DNA from: Sphingosinicella sp.
Lineage (GTDB): Bacteria; Pseudomonadota; Alphaproteobacteria; Sphingomonadales; Sphingomonadaceae
Assembly: GCA_013816585.1 (NCBI GenBank)
Contig: JACDEE010000005.1
Location: 100,966 to 164,965 of the forward strand
DNA length: 64,000 bases
Direction of reading: 5' to 3'
Position numbers and translations under genes: made by a program
Notes under the pieces: generated by a model
Told to the model about the DNA's origin: nothing
Database searches by the model: none
What the model saw: the letters and a program-made list of their open reading frames with translations, nothing else
Shown: positions 54,384-63,262 of the stretch, piece after piece
Layout of the letters: the number at the start of each line of letters is the position of its first letter
Numbering within the stretch: the stretch's first letter is position 1

Positions 54384-56237
54384 TTGCCGCGAAATGCGGG
54401 GGCGAAGCGAATTTTGAACTCCACTGCCAGCGTCGCCGAAGCGCTGACCCTCACGGCGAAGCTTCTGCGCCGGGACGCAGGGATGGCGGCGATGCAGGCA
54501 CGCGAGATATTGCGCGCCTCCCCGCACCATCCCGACGCCTATCGGCTGCTGGGCGCGGCGCTGAGGGCCTCCGGCGACGACAAGGGAGCCGAGGAGGCGG
54601 AATTGCAGGCGATCTCCGCCTCCGTCCGTGATCCGCGCCTGATGGAGGCGGCAGAGGCGCTGGTCGACAACCAGCTTGCCGTCGCCGAACGCGTCCTGCG
54701 CCCGCATCTCAAGGAAAAGCCGACCGATGTCGCCGCGATCCGGATGATGGCCGAACTGGCCGCGCGGCTGGGTCGCTATCAGGATTCGGAAAATCTGCTG
54801 CGGCGCGCGCTGGAACTGGCCCCGGCCTTTTCCGCCGCCCGGGCCAATCTCGCCACGATCCTGTACCGCCAGAACCGGCCGGCGGACGCCATCAGGGTGC
54901 TCGACGACCTGCTGGACGCGGAACCGGAGAATCTCAGCCACCAGAATCTGAAGGCCGCGGCGCTCGGGCGTTTAGGCGGACACGAGGAAGCAATCGGCAT
55001 TTACGAGCAGGTACTGGCGCGCTTCCCCGATCAGCCCAAGGTCTGGATGAGCTACGGCCACATGTTGAAGACGGTGGGTCGGCAAAGCGACAGCATCGCC
55101 GCCTATCGCCAGGCGATTGCCATCGCCCCCGGCCTTGGCGAGGCCTGGTGGAGCCTCGCCAATCTGAAGACGGTCAAGCTCGGCAAGACAGACGTGGAAA
55201 CGATGATTGCCGCGCTGGACGGTGCGAAGGCCGGCGATGACGACCTTTTCCATCTGCATTTCGCGCTCGGCAAGGCTCTGGAGGATGAAGGCGATTGGGA
55301 ACGCTCGTTCCGTCATTATGCCGAAGGCAACCGGCTTCGGCGCGAGACGCTTGATTATGACCCTGACCAGGTCAGTGCGCAGGTGCGCCGCAGCGAAATT
55401 CTGTTCACCCCCCAATTCTTCGATCAACGTGCTGGCCATGGCTCGGACGTACGCGATCCCATCTTCATCCTTGGAATGCCGCGCGCGGGCTCGACCCTGG
55501 TCGAACAGATATTGGCGAGCCATCCCGAAATCGAAGGCACGATGGAATTGCCCGACATTCCTGCGCTGGCAAAGCGGCTGGGCGGCCGCAAGCTCACGTC
55601 GGATGAAAGCGCCTATCCCGAATGCCTGGCCGATCTCAGCGCGGACGAACTGCAATCGCTCGGCGCCGAATATCTTGAACGCACCCGAATCCAGCGAAAG
55701 ACCGACCGTCCTTATTTCATCGACAAGATGCCCAATAATTGGGCGCATGTCGGGCTGATCCACCTCATTCTGCCCAAGGCGAAGATCATCGATGCGCGGC
55801 GCCACCCGCTCGCCTGCTGTTTTTCCAACCTCAAGCAGCATTTCGCGCGGGGCCAGGGCTTTAGCTACGATCTCGCCGAGCTCGGGCGTTTCTATTCCGA
55901 CTATGTACAGCTGCTCCGCCATTTCGACGAGGTACTTCCTGGCCGGATCCACCGGATTTTCTACGAACAGCTGATCGAGGATCCGGAAACGGAAGTACGC
56001 CGCCTGCTGAACCATGTCGGCGTCCCATTCGACGCGGCATGCCTTCGCTTCCATGAAAATGATCGGGCGGTCCGCACGGCGAGTTCGGAGCAGGTTCGGC
56101 GGCCGATAAACCGCGAGGGCCTCGACCAATGGAAGGGGTTCGAACCGTTCCTCTCGCCTCTCAAGTCGGCGCTGGGACCGGTGCTGGCGATTTATCCGGA
56201 AGTGCCGGACTTCGGCCAACAGGATCGTCCCGCCTAG
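54384..56237 (+). CDS. TPR-repeat sulfotransferase
   Basis: A 617-residue protein. The N-terminal ~330 residues are TPR-like helix pairs (repeats with LGRYQDSENLLRRALELAP and GRQSDSIAAYRQAIAIAPG). The C-terminal sulfotransferase domain has the PAPS 5'-phosphosulfate loop ILGMPRAGSTLVEQIL near residue 364 and the 3'-phosphate site ARRHPLACCFSNLK. Start uncertain: TTG at 54384 or 54414. It lies upstream of a TonB receptor gene, a frequent pairing in sphingomonads, but the sulfated target is unknown. Confidence 0.85.
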   Translation: MPRNAGAKRILNSTASVAEALTLTAKLLRRDAGMAAMQAREILRASPHHPDAYRLLGAALRASGDDKGAEEAELQAISASVRDPRLMEAAEALVDNQLAVAERVLRPHLKEKPTDVAAIRMMAELAARLGRYQDSENLLRRALELAPAFSAARANLATILYRQNRPADAIRVLDDLLDAEPENLSHQNLKAAALGRLGGHEEAIGIYEQVLARFPDQPKVWMSYGHMLKTVGRQSDSIAAYRQAIAIAPGLGEAWWSLANLKTVKLGKTDVETMIAALDGAKAGDDDLFHLHFALGKALEDEGDWERSFRHYAEGNRLRRETLDYDPDQVSAQVRRSEILFTPQFFDQRAGHGSDVRDPIFILGMPRAGSTLVEQILASHPEIEGTMELPDIPALAKRLGGRKLTSDESAYPECLADLSADELQSLGAEYLERTRIQRKTDRPYFIDKMPNNWAHVGLIHLILPKAKIIDARRHPLACCFSNLKQHFARGQGFSYDLAELGRFYSDYVQLLRHFDEVLPGRIHRIFYEQLIEDPETEVRRLLNHVGVPFDAACLRFHENDRAVRTASSEQVRRPINREGLDQWKGFEPFLSPLKSALGPVLAIYPEVPDFGQQDRPA

Positions 56238-56349
56238 TTACATAATGACAACATCCGGGCAAAATCGTTGCGGACACGATACAGTCAGTTTGACGACCGA
56301 AGCAAAGCGGAACAATCTGTAAGAAATAAAGTCGCGAGGGGGAGCGAAC

Positions 56350-58845
56350 ATGATGGGCAGGACTTCATTGCCAAGCCGGCGTGGAATGGGGCTGGCCACT
56401 TTGGTTTTGCTCGGGACGACGATGCTTTGTTCAACCGGCGCGGCATTTGCCCAAAATCCCCCCGCCAGCGGCGACGCGAGCGGTGCCGACGACCAGGCCG
56501 ATACCGGGCTCGAAATCGAGGATAGCGACGTCATCGTCGTGACCGCCCAGAAGCGCGAAGAAAATCTTCAGGACGTTCCGATCGCGATCACCGCGCTTGG
56601 AACCGAAAAGCTCGACGAACTCCAGATTACCGACTTTGACGATTATGCGCGCTACGTGCCGAGCCTTTCCTATCAAAGCTCCGGTCCCGGATTTTCCAAT
56701 GTCTATTTCCGCGGCGTGGCAAGCGGCGAGAATGCCAACCATTCGGCCTCGCTCCCAAGCGTCGGCACCTATCTTGACGAGCAACCCATCACCACGATCC
56801 AGGGCGCGCTCGACATCCATATCTATGACATCGCCCGCGTCGAAGCGCTCGCGGGGCCGCAGGGCACCCTGTACGGCGCCTCCAGCCAGGCCGGTACGGT
56901 ACGCATCATTACCAACAAGCCGGATACGTCCAGTTTCTATGGCGCTGCCGATGTCGAGGTGAACAATGTCGCCCATGGCGGCTTCGGTTATGTCGGCGAA
57001 GCATTCGTCAACGCGCCGCTTTCCGACAATGCGGCACTGCGCGTGGTCGGATGGTATAAGAAAGATGCCGGCTATATCGACAATATCGCGGGATCGATCA
57101 CCTTCCCGATCAACCAGTTCGACGCGAACGGTGACTTGATCGATCTTCCCGGCGACGACATCACCTTCAGCAACGCCGATCTTGCGGAAGATGATTATAA
57201 TGATGTCGAAACCTATGGCGGCCGCGCCGCGCTGAAGATCGATCTCGATGACAATTGGACGATATCGCCCCAGATCATGGGGCAGAAGCAGGTCGCCCAT
57301 GGTTCCTTCGCCCAGGAACGGGGCCTTGGCAAACTGCAGACGATGCAGTTCAACCCCGAACGCAGCAAGGACCGCTGGTTCCAGGCGGCGCTGACGATCG
57401 AGGGCAAGATCGGCAATTTCGACGCGACCTATGCCGGGTCCTATCTGAAACGGCGCGTGGATGGCGAAGTCGATTATGTCGACTACGCCTATTTCTACGA
57501 CGCGCTCGCCGGCTACGCCCAGTATTTTTACGACAATGGCGGTAACCAGGTAAATCCGAACCAGTATATCCAGTTTACCGACCGCTACACCAAGCAGAGC
57601 CACGAGCTTCGGCTCGCTTCGCCTGGCGACAAGCGCGTCCGCGTGATCGGTGGCCTGTTCTACCAGCGCCAGACCCACAATATCGAACAAAATTACATCA
57701 TCGACGACATTGCCGATTCGATCACCGTGCCCGGCACCGACAGCGATATCTGGTTCACTAAGCAATTCCGGGTCGATCGCGACTATGCGATCTTCGGCGA
57801 ACTGACCGCCGATCTGACCGATAAACTCAGCGTTACGCTTGGCGGCCGAGGCTATCGGTTCAAGAATTCCTTGGTCGGTTTTTTCGGCTATAGCGACGGG
57901 TTCAGCAGCAAGACCGGCGTCGCCGCTTGCTTTGCCGAAGCCAAGGTCAAAGGCTCACCCTGTACCAACCTCGACAAGACGACTTCCGACGAAGGCTTCA
58001 TCCATCGCCTGAACGCGACCTATAAATTCAATCAGGACGCGCTGGCCTATGCCACCGCATCACGGGGCTTCCGGCCGGGCGGCATCAATCGGCGATCGAC
58101 CTTCGCGCCTTATGCGGCCGACTTCATAGACAATTATGAATTGGGCTTCAAAACCAGCTGGCTGAACAACCGGGTTCGCTTCAACGGCGCTATCTACCAG
58201 CTCAATTGGAAGGACATTCAATTGTCCTTCTTGGGTGAAAACGGCCTTACCGTTATCCGCAATGCGGGCGACGCGCGTATCCGCGGAGCGGAAGCGGACC
58301 TGTTCATCCGTCCGACCCGCGGCTTCACCTTGAGTTTTGGCGCGGCCTATAATGACGCGGAGAGCCGCAGCGATTTCTGTCTCTTCGCCAACGACGCAAA
58401 CGACTGCACAATCGATGGTCCAGGCGGCGATACCAACGAAGTGCTTGCGCCTGCGGGAACGCGGCTTCCGATCACATCCAGGTTCAAGGGCAATGCGCTC
58501 GCCCGCTACGAATTCCCGATGGGAGTGATGAAAGGCCATTTCCAGACCGGCCTCGTCCACGAAGGAAGCCGCACCGCCGATCTTCGCCTGGTGGAGCGCG
58601 AGATATTGGAGGATCTTCCCTCCTACACCACCGTCGATCTCAGCGCCGGCCTGGAATCCAGGGGCTGGACCGCCGAGCTTTACGTCAAGAACCTGTTCGA
58701 CACGATCGGGATCACCAGCAAGAGCATCCAGTGCATCGAAGTGATCTGCGGCGATCCGGGCGGCGATACTGCGTTGGGCGGCAAGGTCTATTCCTTCGTC
58801 ACCCAGCCACGCACCATCGGATTGAGATTCGGCACGAAGTTCTAA
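56350..58845 (+). CDS. TonB-dependent outer-membrane receptor
   Basis: An 831-aa receptor. Signal peptide ends near AAFAQ; a TonB box-like DVIVVTAQKRE follows, then the plug domain (LQDVPIAITALG, YVPSLSYQSSGPGF, GPQGTLYGASSQAGT) and a C-terminal beta-barrel ending GLRFGTKF with terminal Phe, as required for barrel insertion. Ligand not assignable; the neighbouring sulfotransferase suggests a related glycan or siderophore-like substrate only by association. The 112-bp upstream gap has AT-rich blocks and a promoter is likely. Confidence 0.93.
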   Translation: MMGRTSLPSRRGMGLATLVLLGTTMLCSTGAAFAQNPPASGDASGADDQADTGLEIEDSDVIVVTAQKREENLQDVPIAITALGTEKLDELQITDFDDYARYVPSLSYQSSGPGFSNVYFRGVASGENANHSASLPSVGTYLDEQPITTIQGALDIHIYDIARVEALAGPQGTLYGASSQAGTVRIITNKPDTSSFYGAADVEVNNVAHGGFGYVGEAFVNAPLSDNAALRVVGWYKKDAGYIDNIAGSITFPINQFDANGDLIDLPGDDITFSNADLAEDDYNDVETYGGRAALKIDLDDNWTISPQIMGQKQVAHGSFAQERGLGKLQTMQFNPERSKDRWFQAALTIEGKIGNFDATYAGSYLKRRVDGEVDYVDYAYFYDALAGYAQYFYDNGGNQVNPNQYIQFTDRYTKQSHELRLASPGDKRVRVIGGLFYQRQTHNIEQNYIIDDIADSITVPGTDSDIWFTKQFRVDRDYAIFGELTADLTDKLSVTLGGRGYRFKNSLVGFFGYSDGFSSKTGVAACFAEAKVKGSPCTNLDKTTSDEGFIHRLNATYKFNQDALAYATASRGFRPGGINRRSTFAPYAADFIDNYELGFKTSWLNNRVRFNGAIYQLNWKDIQLSFLGENGLTVIRNAGDARIRGAEADLFIRPTRGFTLSFGAAYNDAESRSDFCLFANDANDCTIDGPGGDTNEVLAPAGTRLPITSRFKGNALARYEFPMGVMKGHFQTGLVHEGSRTADLRLVEREILEDLPSYTTVDLSAGLESRGWTAELYVKNLFDTIGITSKSIQCIEVICGDPGGDTALGGKVYSFVTQPRTIGLRFGTKF

Positions 58846-58854
58846 CGGAAAAAT

Positions 58855-58890
58855 TGGTGGAGCCGAGGGGGATCGAACCCCTGACCTCTA
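58855..58890 (-). tRNA. 3' fragment of a tRNA gene (tRNA-Ala-like), left attachment junction
   Basis: On the minus strand the 36 bases read AGAGGTCAGGGGTTCGATCC, then CCCTCGGCTCCACCA. This is a T arm (GGGG-TTCGATC-CCCC), 3' acceptor strand (CGGCTCC) and encoded CCA. It matches the 3' half of bacterial tRNA-Ala. The 5' half (D arm, anticodon) is not on the adjacent minus-strand sequence, which instead becomes AT-rich unrelated DNA. It is 9 bp after the TonB gene stop. This is the expected attL of an element integrated into a tRNA gene; the intact tRNA should lie at the other end. Confidence 0.8.
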
Positions 58891-58996
58891 ACCGTTGAAA
58901 AACAAACACTTTTATTTGAGCAAGTGTTACGAGTAGTACACACGGATGTAACAATTTTAGTTGCGGCGCAAGCGCGCGTTTGTGCAACATGCCGCG
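58891..58996. other. Possible recombination core region next to the tRNA fragment
   Basis: A gene-free stretch with lower GC, AAACAAACACTTTTATTTG-like A/T tracts and a weak inverted repeat TGTTAC...GTAACA (about 58926-58955). It may hold recombinase-binding arm sites. No experimental link. Confidence 0.3.
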
Positions 58997-59782
58997 CTAG
59001 TCAGGTGGTACTAGCATTTCGGCTACTTTGACCCAACCACCGTCATCCCTGAGCTTTTTCTTGCAATCAGGGCTTACTACCAGCATCGCCAGCACGAGTC
59101 CGCTGCCGAACTGTGCGACCGCTGTTAAAGCGTCGGGGTCATCTGCCTTGTTACAGCGGTACCCAAAGCGGTCACCTAGGCCGACGTTGCGGCGCGTGCC
59201 ACGGACAATGAGCGGGGTCATGCTTATGAAACCTTCTAAAGCTCCAATACCATTCCTGTTCGTGCCTTGGGTCCAAGTCGCCCAGACGTAGTGATCGCGG
59301 GAAGCTATCCGCCTCTGTTCCCTGTAATAGATGGCGCAGGCGATCTTGTGGGCATAGCGTAAGAGGTGAGGGTGCACGTCCTTCGGTACTCCGGCGAGCG
59401 GTAAGTCTGCTGCCAAAATATGCGCGGGCTTTTCCATGCCCATGAGCCGCAGCGAATTGCGTTTATCTCGTGGCGTCAGATTAAGTTCAGGCAATAAATT
59501 TGGAAGATTGTTTTTAAGACCGCTTAGAGCCTTCGCCAGCTCCCCCTCTCGGAAATTTTCGTCGGAGGGATCGCCGAGTTTGACGTAGAATCCAAATGCA
59601 AGTTCATCGAGCCGAGTAGCGGCTTGGCAATAAGCACATGCTGGAAACTCAAAGTTTTCTGGGCCGACGCGATCTGGGAAGCAAGTGCGGGCCGGTACGT
59701 GGTCTATCGTAGTAGCAGGGGCGTTCCCGCCACAGAAGCAACACCAAGGATGGGCCGCGAGGAAGCGGCCTCTTTTGCGCAT
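58997..59782 (-). CDS. HNH endonuclease
   Basis: A 261-aa nuclease of the HNH family. The zinc-binding Cys pairs are in PWCCFCGG near residue 15 and FPACAYCQ, with the DH of the catalytic motif in TIDHVPARTCFP between them. The rest of the protein (about residues 80-260) is not recognised. ATG at 59782 with the strong ribosome binding site GGGGGAGG; a longer frame starts at 59830 inside the next gene upstream. It lies 13 bp after the upstream gene on the same strand, so the two are an operon. Confidence 0.75.
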   Translation of the reverse strand: MRKRGRFLAAHPWCCFCGGNAPATTIDHVPARTCFPDRVGPENFEFPACAYCQAATRLDELAFGFYVKLGDPSDENFREGELAKALSGLKNNLPNLLPELNLTPRDKRNSLRLMGMEKPAHILAADLPLAGVPKDVHPHLLRYAHKIACAIYYREQRRIASRDHYVWATWTQGTNRNGIGALEGFISMTPLIVRGTRRNVGLGDRFGYRCNKADDPDALTAVAQFGSGLVLAMLVVSPDCKKKLRDDGGWVKVAEMLVPPD

Positions 59783-59795
59783 TGCCTCCCCCACT

Positions 59796-60470
59796 CTACT
59801 CTTTCCTCTCTGAGGCGCGCGCTGGGGCACTCCGACTATTAAGATTGGCAGGGTTTGAGCGAGCGTGGTTGCGGGAAATTGCCGCCAACGCTTCCTCTAC
59901 GTGCTTGGGCGGCTCGCCGTTTCCAGGCCAAATTAACCAACTTCCTTTCACCGGATCAAGAGCCCGAACATAGGTGCTCGGCATATCCGCGCCTACCCGC
60001 CGCATGGTTCGTATAAAGGCATCAAGGGGCACCTCCCACAAGCCGTCAAACTTCGTTCGATCGGAAGTTATCAAAAATGACGACAAGGAAAGGTTGTCCG
60101 CCAGCCCCTCCACGAACACGAGACTATGTATAATCATATTGATAAGGGTTCGCGCAGGAAGTTGCCGCATAACCGGACTGTTGAGGTCATATAGCTCGTC
60201 AAAGTGATGCCGATTATCCGACGAGATTGCTGCTGATAATGCCGGATAAACCTTGCAGCCGATGCTCCGGTTCATCGTCGCCGTAGAGAGCTTTCCGGCC
60301 TCCAGCAATTTGCGCATGGAATACGCTGCGAAGAACACCTTCTTTTCGACTAAGTAGCTGCGCCGCTCCGTTGGCGGCTTGGCCGCCCAGCGGCCCAAGA
60401 TGTCGGCGTCTCGCAGTAGGTCCTGCTTCCACGGCCAGCTTTCCCAGATCAACTTTCGGCCTACCCTCAC
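59796..60470 (-). CDS. Hypothetical protein, operon partner of the HNH endonuclease
   Basis: A 224-residue protein from a GTG at 60470 directly after an in-frame stop (a TTG at 60452 is also possible). No recognised domain. It is mostly helical, containing KVFFAAYSMRKLLEAGKLS and RTLINMIIHSLVFVEGLADN. Codon and base use are less GC-rich than the core genome. It starts 25 bp from the divergent 60496 gene, so their promoters share a short region. Confidence 0.55.
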   Translation of the reverse strand: MRVGRKLIWESWPWKQDLLRDADILGRWAAKPPTERRSYLVEKKVFFAAYSMRKLLEAGKLSTATMNRSIGCKVYPALSAAISSDNRHHFDELYDLNSPVMRQLPARTLINMIIHSLVFVEGLADNLSLSSFLITSDRTKFDGLWEVPLDAFIRTMRRVGADMPSTYVRALDPVKGSWLIWPGNGEPPKHVEEALAAISRNHARSNPANLNSRSAPARASERKE

Positions 60471-60495
60471 CTAGGAACGGATTTGAAAAACCAGT

Positions 60496-61410
60496 ATGAG
60501 CCGTATTGCTCCTCAGGGAAAGACGGGAGAGTGGATGGCCCATGATGTAGCGCAGTGGTTTTACCACCATGTAGTCGCTGCCTACGATCTGTACGCGCAG
60601 GAGCGGGACAGTCCGAGTTCGGGCCGATTCAAACACAGGCGGACGGCAATTGAAGCGGCAATTGCCCTGTTCCATTTCCTAGAACATCTGCCGCCGATAG
60701 CTAAGCTAACCCGCAAGCAGATGGACGGCGCGTGTCCTGATTTCGTCCTAATTGCGAACGTCGCCAACGCAGCAAAGCATCATCAACGCAGCGACGCTAA
60801 GGCGTTTGTCCAATCGGCAGCAGATATAACGGAAACGAACTTCGGGACCCGCTACCGGGACGAAGACGGGGAGTATACAGATGCTCGTAGCGCCGTGCTC
60901 GTCAAGTGTGCCGATGGGGTAAATCGACCGTTAGACCCTGCTTTGACGAAGGTTCTAAATTTTTGGTCCAGCCACCTGCGAGACCTGGGGCTGGTAGACT
61001 ATCCTGCAAGGCCCATTCCAGGCGCGCCCGGCGCCGCAATGGTGACGCGGAGGGACGCTAGGGGCCTTAGCCTAGAAGCTCTGAAAGGCTTGGATTTCAC
61101 ACAGTCCTTTGTCCTCCAGCGGTTCAATCCCGATAAGGGTTTCGCTGAGCCCGTGGACCTTACGGGAGCCGACATTCAGTTCCGGGTTTATAAGCCCGCC
61201 TATTACCTCGACATCGCTGTAACCTTGCCTGCGCACGGGGCCACGTTCAACGTGGCGATGGACCTAGATGATGCCGAGGCAGCAGACTGGCGAAACACCC
61301 AATCAGAAGCTGATCGAGAATGCTTCAAGCAGGCTCTCATGGAGCGGAGGCAAGAGGAGTTTGGACGCAAGCTCGTGGAGGCACTGCAAGCTGCCGAGGA
61401 GCCAACATGA
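60496..61410 (+). CDS. Hypothetical protein, possibly HEPN-like
   Basis: A 304-residue protein with no confident family. The helical N-terminal half has RRTAIEAAIALFHFLEH and LIANVANAAKHHQRSDAKAF, an arrangement like HEPN-type or apo-HEPN proteins; a beta-rich C-terminal part follows. The stop shares ATGA with the next gene. Genes of this kind are often next to nucleases in defence islands; this is inference only. Confidence 0.45.
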   Translation: MSRIAPQGKTGEWMAHDVAQWFYHHVVAAYDLYAQERDSPSSGRFKHRRTAIEAAIALFHFLEHLPPIAKLTRKQMDGACPDFVLIANVANAAKHHQRSDAKAFVQSAADITETNFGTRYRDEDGEYTDARSAVLVKCADGVNRPLDPALTKVLNFWSSHLRDLGLVDYPARPIPGAPGAAMVTRRDARGLSLEALKGLDFTQSFVLQRFNPDKGFAEPVDLTGADIQFRVYKPAYYLDIAVTLPAHGATFNVAMDLDDAEAADWRNTQSEADRECFKQALMERRQEEFGRKLVEALQAAEEPT

Positions 61411-62282
61411 GGGCACCTCGGCTGTCATCGCGTAGTGAAGGGACCTTTGACGCGCGAGAGTGGATAAAAGAGGGAGATGGCCTTCTTGCTTCGGCCCGCA
61501 CAACCAGGGCCACGTGGCTGCTCAAGAGGCGCAGGTTTTCCGCCCTCATTCGCAGCACAAACCGCCCCAAAAATGCAGCGCGGGCATGGAATGAGCTTAC
61601 GGGCCTCCCGAGAGCTTCTATGCTTTTGCTCGGCTATTCTGTCGAGATGTATCTCAAAGCAGGATTAGCGAGGGCCTACCACGGGTGCAGGGAGGAAGTT
61701 TTTGACAAGGACGCCCGGCGTCGGTTTGGACACAAGCTCTCTGCGCTCGCCGGGGAAATAGACTATCCACTAACCACCAACAGCGTAGCGGACTTTGATA
61801 CACTCCAGCAGCACATTCTTGCCGGGGCTCGCTACCCAGCGGCCCCGGAAACCGGACAGAGCTATGCTGACGCCGTTAACGACCTAACTAATGCCATTTG
61901 GGACCGGGCCTCATTTCGCCGCTACTGTAAGCTTGCCGCCGCGATCCGGAAGCATGTGACGAAAATCGACATGGACAGTAATAACCCGGCCATTTTTAAG
62001 TCCCTCAACATAGATCAGGACGGGTATCTGTCATTCCGACTTGGTGGGAACCTTCGAACTCGAATTACTTATAGGCCCAGCACAGACATGTACGAGGCAG
62101 GCAAGACCGCCCCGAATGATGTGCGGGCTTTACTGGACCCCACGGCGCATACTGTGCTGCTCCATTACTGGGACAGCGCAAGGATCGTTGAGGATACGCT
62201 GGGACGCGGGCGGGCGGCGACAGCGTTAAGGCAGGATGCCAAGGGAGTGGCTGTTTGGGACTGCCCTACGACCCGAAACTAG
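61407..62282 (+). CDS. HEPN-like protein
   Basis: A 291-aa protein with a helical core resembling HEPN nucleotide-binding/RNase domains: MLLLGYSVEMYLKAGLARAY, RRFGHKLSALAGEIDYPL and AGARYPAAPE. In HEPN proteins these stand for the two long helices and the RYP turn. I do not see a clear Rx4-6H RNase motif, so it may be a non-catalytic HEPN. ATGA overlap with the preceding gene makes a two-gene operon, divergent from the HNH pair. Confidence 0.5.
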   Translation: MRAPRLSSRSEGTFDAREWIKEGDGLLASARTTRATWLLKRRRFSALIRSTNRPKNAARAWNELTGLPRASMLLLGYSVEMYLKAGLARAYHGCREEVFDKDARRRFGHKLSALAGEIDYPLTTNSVADFDTLQQHILAGARYPAAPETGQSYADAVNDLTNAIWDRASFRRYCKLAAAIRKHVTKIDMDSNNPAIFKSLNIDQDGYLSFRLGGNLRTRITYRPSTDMYEAGKTAPNDVRALLDPTAHTVLLHYWDSARIVEDTLGRGRAATALRQDAKGVAVWDCPTTRN

Positions 62283-62400
62283 TGAGCTTATGCGAGAGGC
62301 CAACTCCGACAGTCTGAGGGCCGATTTACCCCCGTAGGGGTCCCTTGGCCTCGGCTCATGGAATTGCGCGCCTCCGCCTCAAAAACCTGTTGCACCTAGT

Positions 62401-62438
62401 CCTGTTCACACATATACGAAGGTATGCATGTGAACAGG
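62401..62438. promoter_or_regulatory. Palindrome over promoter and ribosome binding site of the recombinase gene
   Basis: Outer arms CCTGTTCACA and TGTGAACAGG are perfect 10-bp inverted repeats. Inner flanks (CATATAC/GTATGCA) extend symmetry, giving a near-palindrome of 38 bases with a GAAG centre. The 3' arm contains part of GGAG used by the gene at 62447. A possible -35/-10 (TTGCAC 62390-62395 and TATACG 62413-62418, 17-bp spacer) places the palindrome over the -10. It could be the recombinase's crossover/binding site or an autoregulatory operator. Confidence 0.6.
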
Positions 62439-62446
62439 AGATAGGG

Positions 62447-63118
62447 ATGAAACGGGAACAAGCAGGCAAAGCTATCGCGTACCTTCGCGTATCTACAGAC
62501 AAGCAGGGCCGCAGCGGCTTGGGCCTAGAAGCGCAGCGCGAAGCCGTGGCACGATTTGCCCAAGCTTCCGGCCTCACCATCGCAGGCGAGTACCTAGAGG
62601 TTGAAACTGGTAAGGGCTCTAATGCTCTGGCGAAGCGCCCTCAGCTACTTGCCGCGCTAACAGAGGCGAAGCGGACTAAGGCCAAGCTGGTCTTAGCCAA
62701 GTTGGATCGTCTCGCTAGGAACGTGCACTTCATATCCGGCCTTATGGAAACAGGCGTGGACTTCGCAGTGGCCGACATGCCCAACGCAGATCGTTTCCAG
62801 CTACATTTATATGCGGCTCTCGCAGAGAAAGAGGCTGAGGTAATCTCGCAAAGGACTAAGGCCGCACTCGCTGCTGCTAAAGATCGTGGGCAGGTACTAG
62901 GCAAGCACGGCAAGGTACTAGCAGCCCGCAACCGAGAGGAGGCAGTGGAGCGCCTTAGACCTATCGCCAGCGCATTGCGGGAGCTTCGGAATACAGGGAT
63001 GAACATGCGTGCTATGGTCGGTGCACTTAACGAGCGTGGCGTACCTTCACCGGCTGGCGGCAAGTGGCACTTGGCTAACCTACACCGGGCTATGAAACGG
63101 CTGGCGGAAGCGGCCTAA
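62447..63118 (+). CDS. Small serine recombinase (resolvase/invertase family)
   Basis: A 223-residue serine recombinase. The catalytic Ser is Ser16 in AIAYLRVSTDKQGRSGLGLE, and the Arg residues of KLVLAKLDRLARNV follow. A C-terminal helix-turn-helix-like part has TGMNMRAMVGALNERGVPSP. It is the short resolvase/invertase type, not a large serine integrase, so it might mediate inversion or resolution rather than insertion of the element. ATG at 62447, GGAG upstream; the frame extends upstream of the palindrome without other support. Confidence 0.88.
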   Translation: MKREQAGKAIAYLRVSTDKQGRSGLGLEAQREAVARFAQASGLTIAGEYLEVETGKGSNALAKRPQLLAALTEAKRTKAKLVLAKLDRLARNVHFISGLMETGVDFAVADMPNADRFQLHLYAALAEKEAEVISQRTKAALAAAKDRGQVLGKHGKVLAARNREEAVERLRPIASALRELRNTGMNMRAMVGALNERGVPSPAGGKWHLANLHRAMKRLAEAA

Positions 63119-63132
63119 GCGGGAGCAAGCTA

Positions 63133-63225
63133 TTGTCCTCATCGGTGCTGATAAGTGCGGCTTCTCTGCTGCTACTGGCGTTCTACATTATCGGGGTATT
63201 CGATTTGATCCCGCCTCGCAAATGA
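63133..63225 (+). CDS. Thirty-residue hydrophobic micro-protein
   Basis: A TTG-started ORF of 30 codons (LSSSVLISAASLLLLAFYII, then GVFDLIPPRK) with GGGAG 9 bases before it, starting 15 bases after the recombinase stop. It is one hydrophobic helix with a basic end. It may be a small membrane peptide or an artefact; only the ribosome binding site and the hydrophobicity support it. Confidence 0.3.
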   Translation: MSSSVLISAASLLLLAFYIIGVFDLIPPRK

Positions 63226-63262
63226 GCGCTCGGGGTGGTGGCATATTAGGCAGCGACAGCAA

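Noticed and set aside
56431..57765. Antisense ORF of 444 codons inside the TonB receptor
   Set aside because: The sense strand has a complete receptor with signal peptide and barrel end; the antisense frame has no family features.
58855..58996. Complete tRNA gene
   Set aside because: Only the 3' portion is present; the minus-strand sequence upstream of AGAGGTCAGG has no anticodon or D arm.
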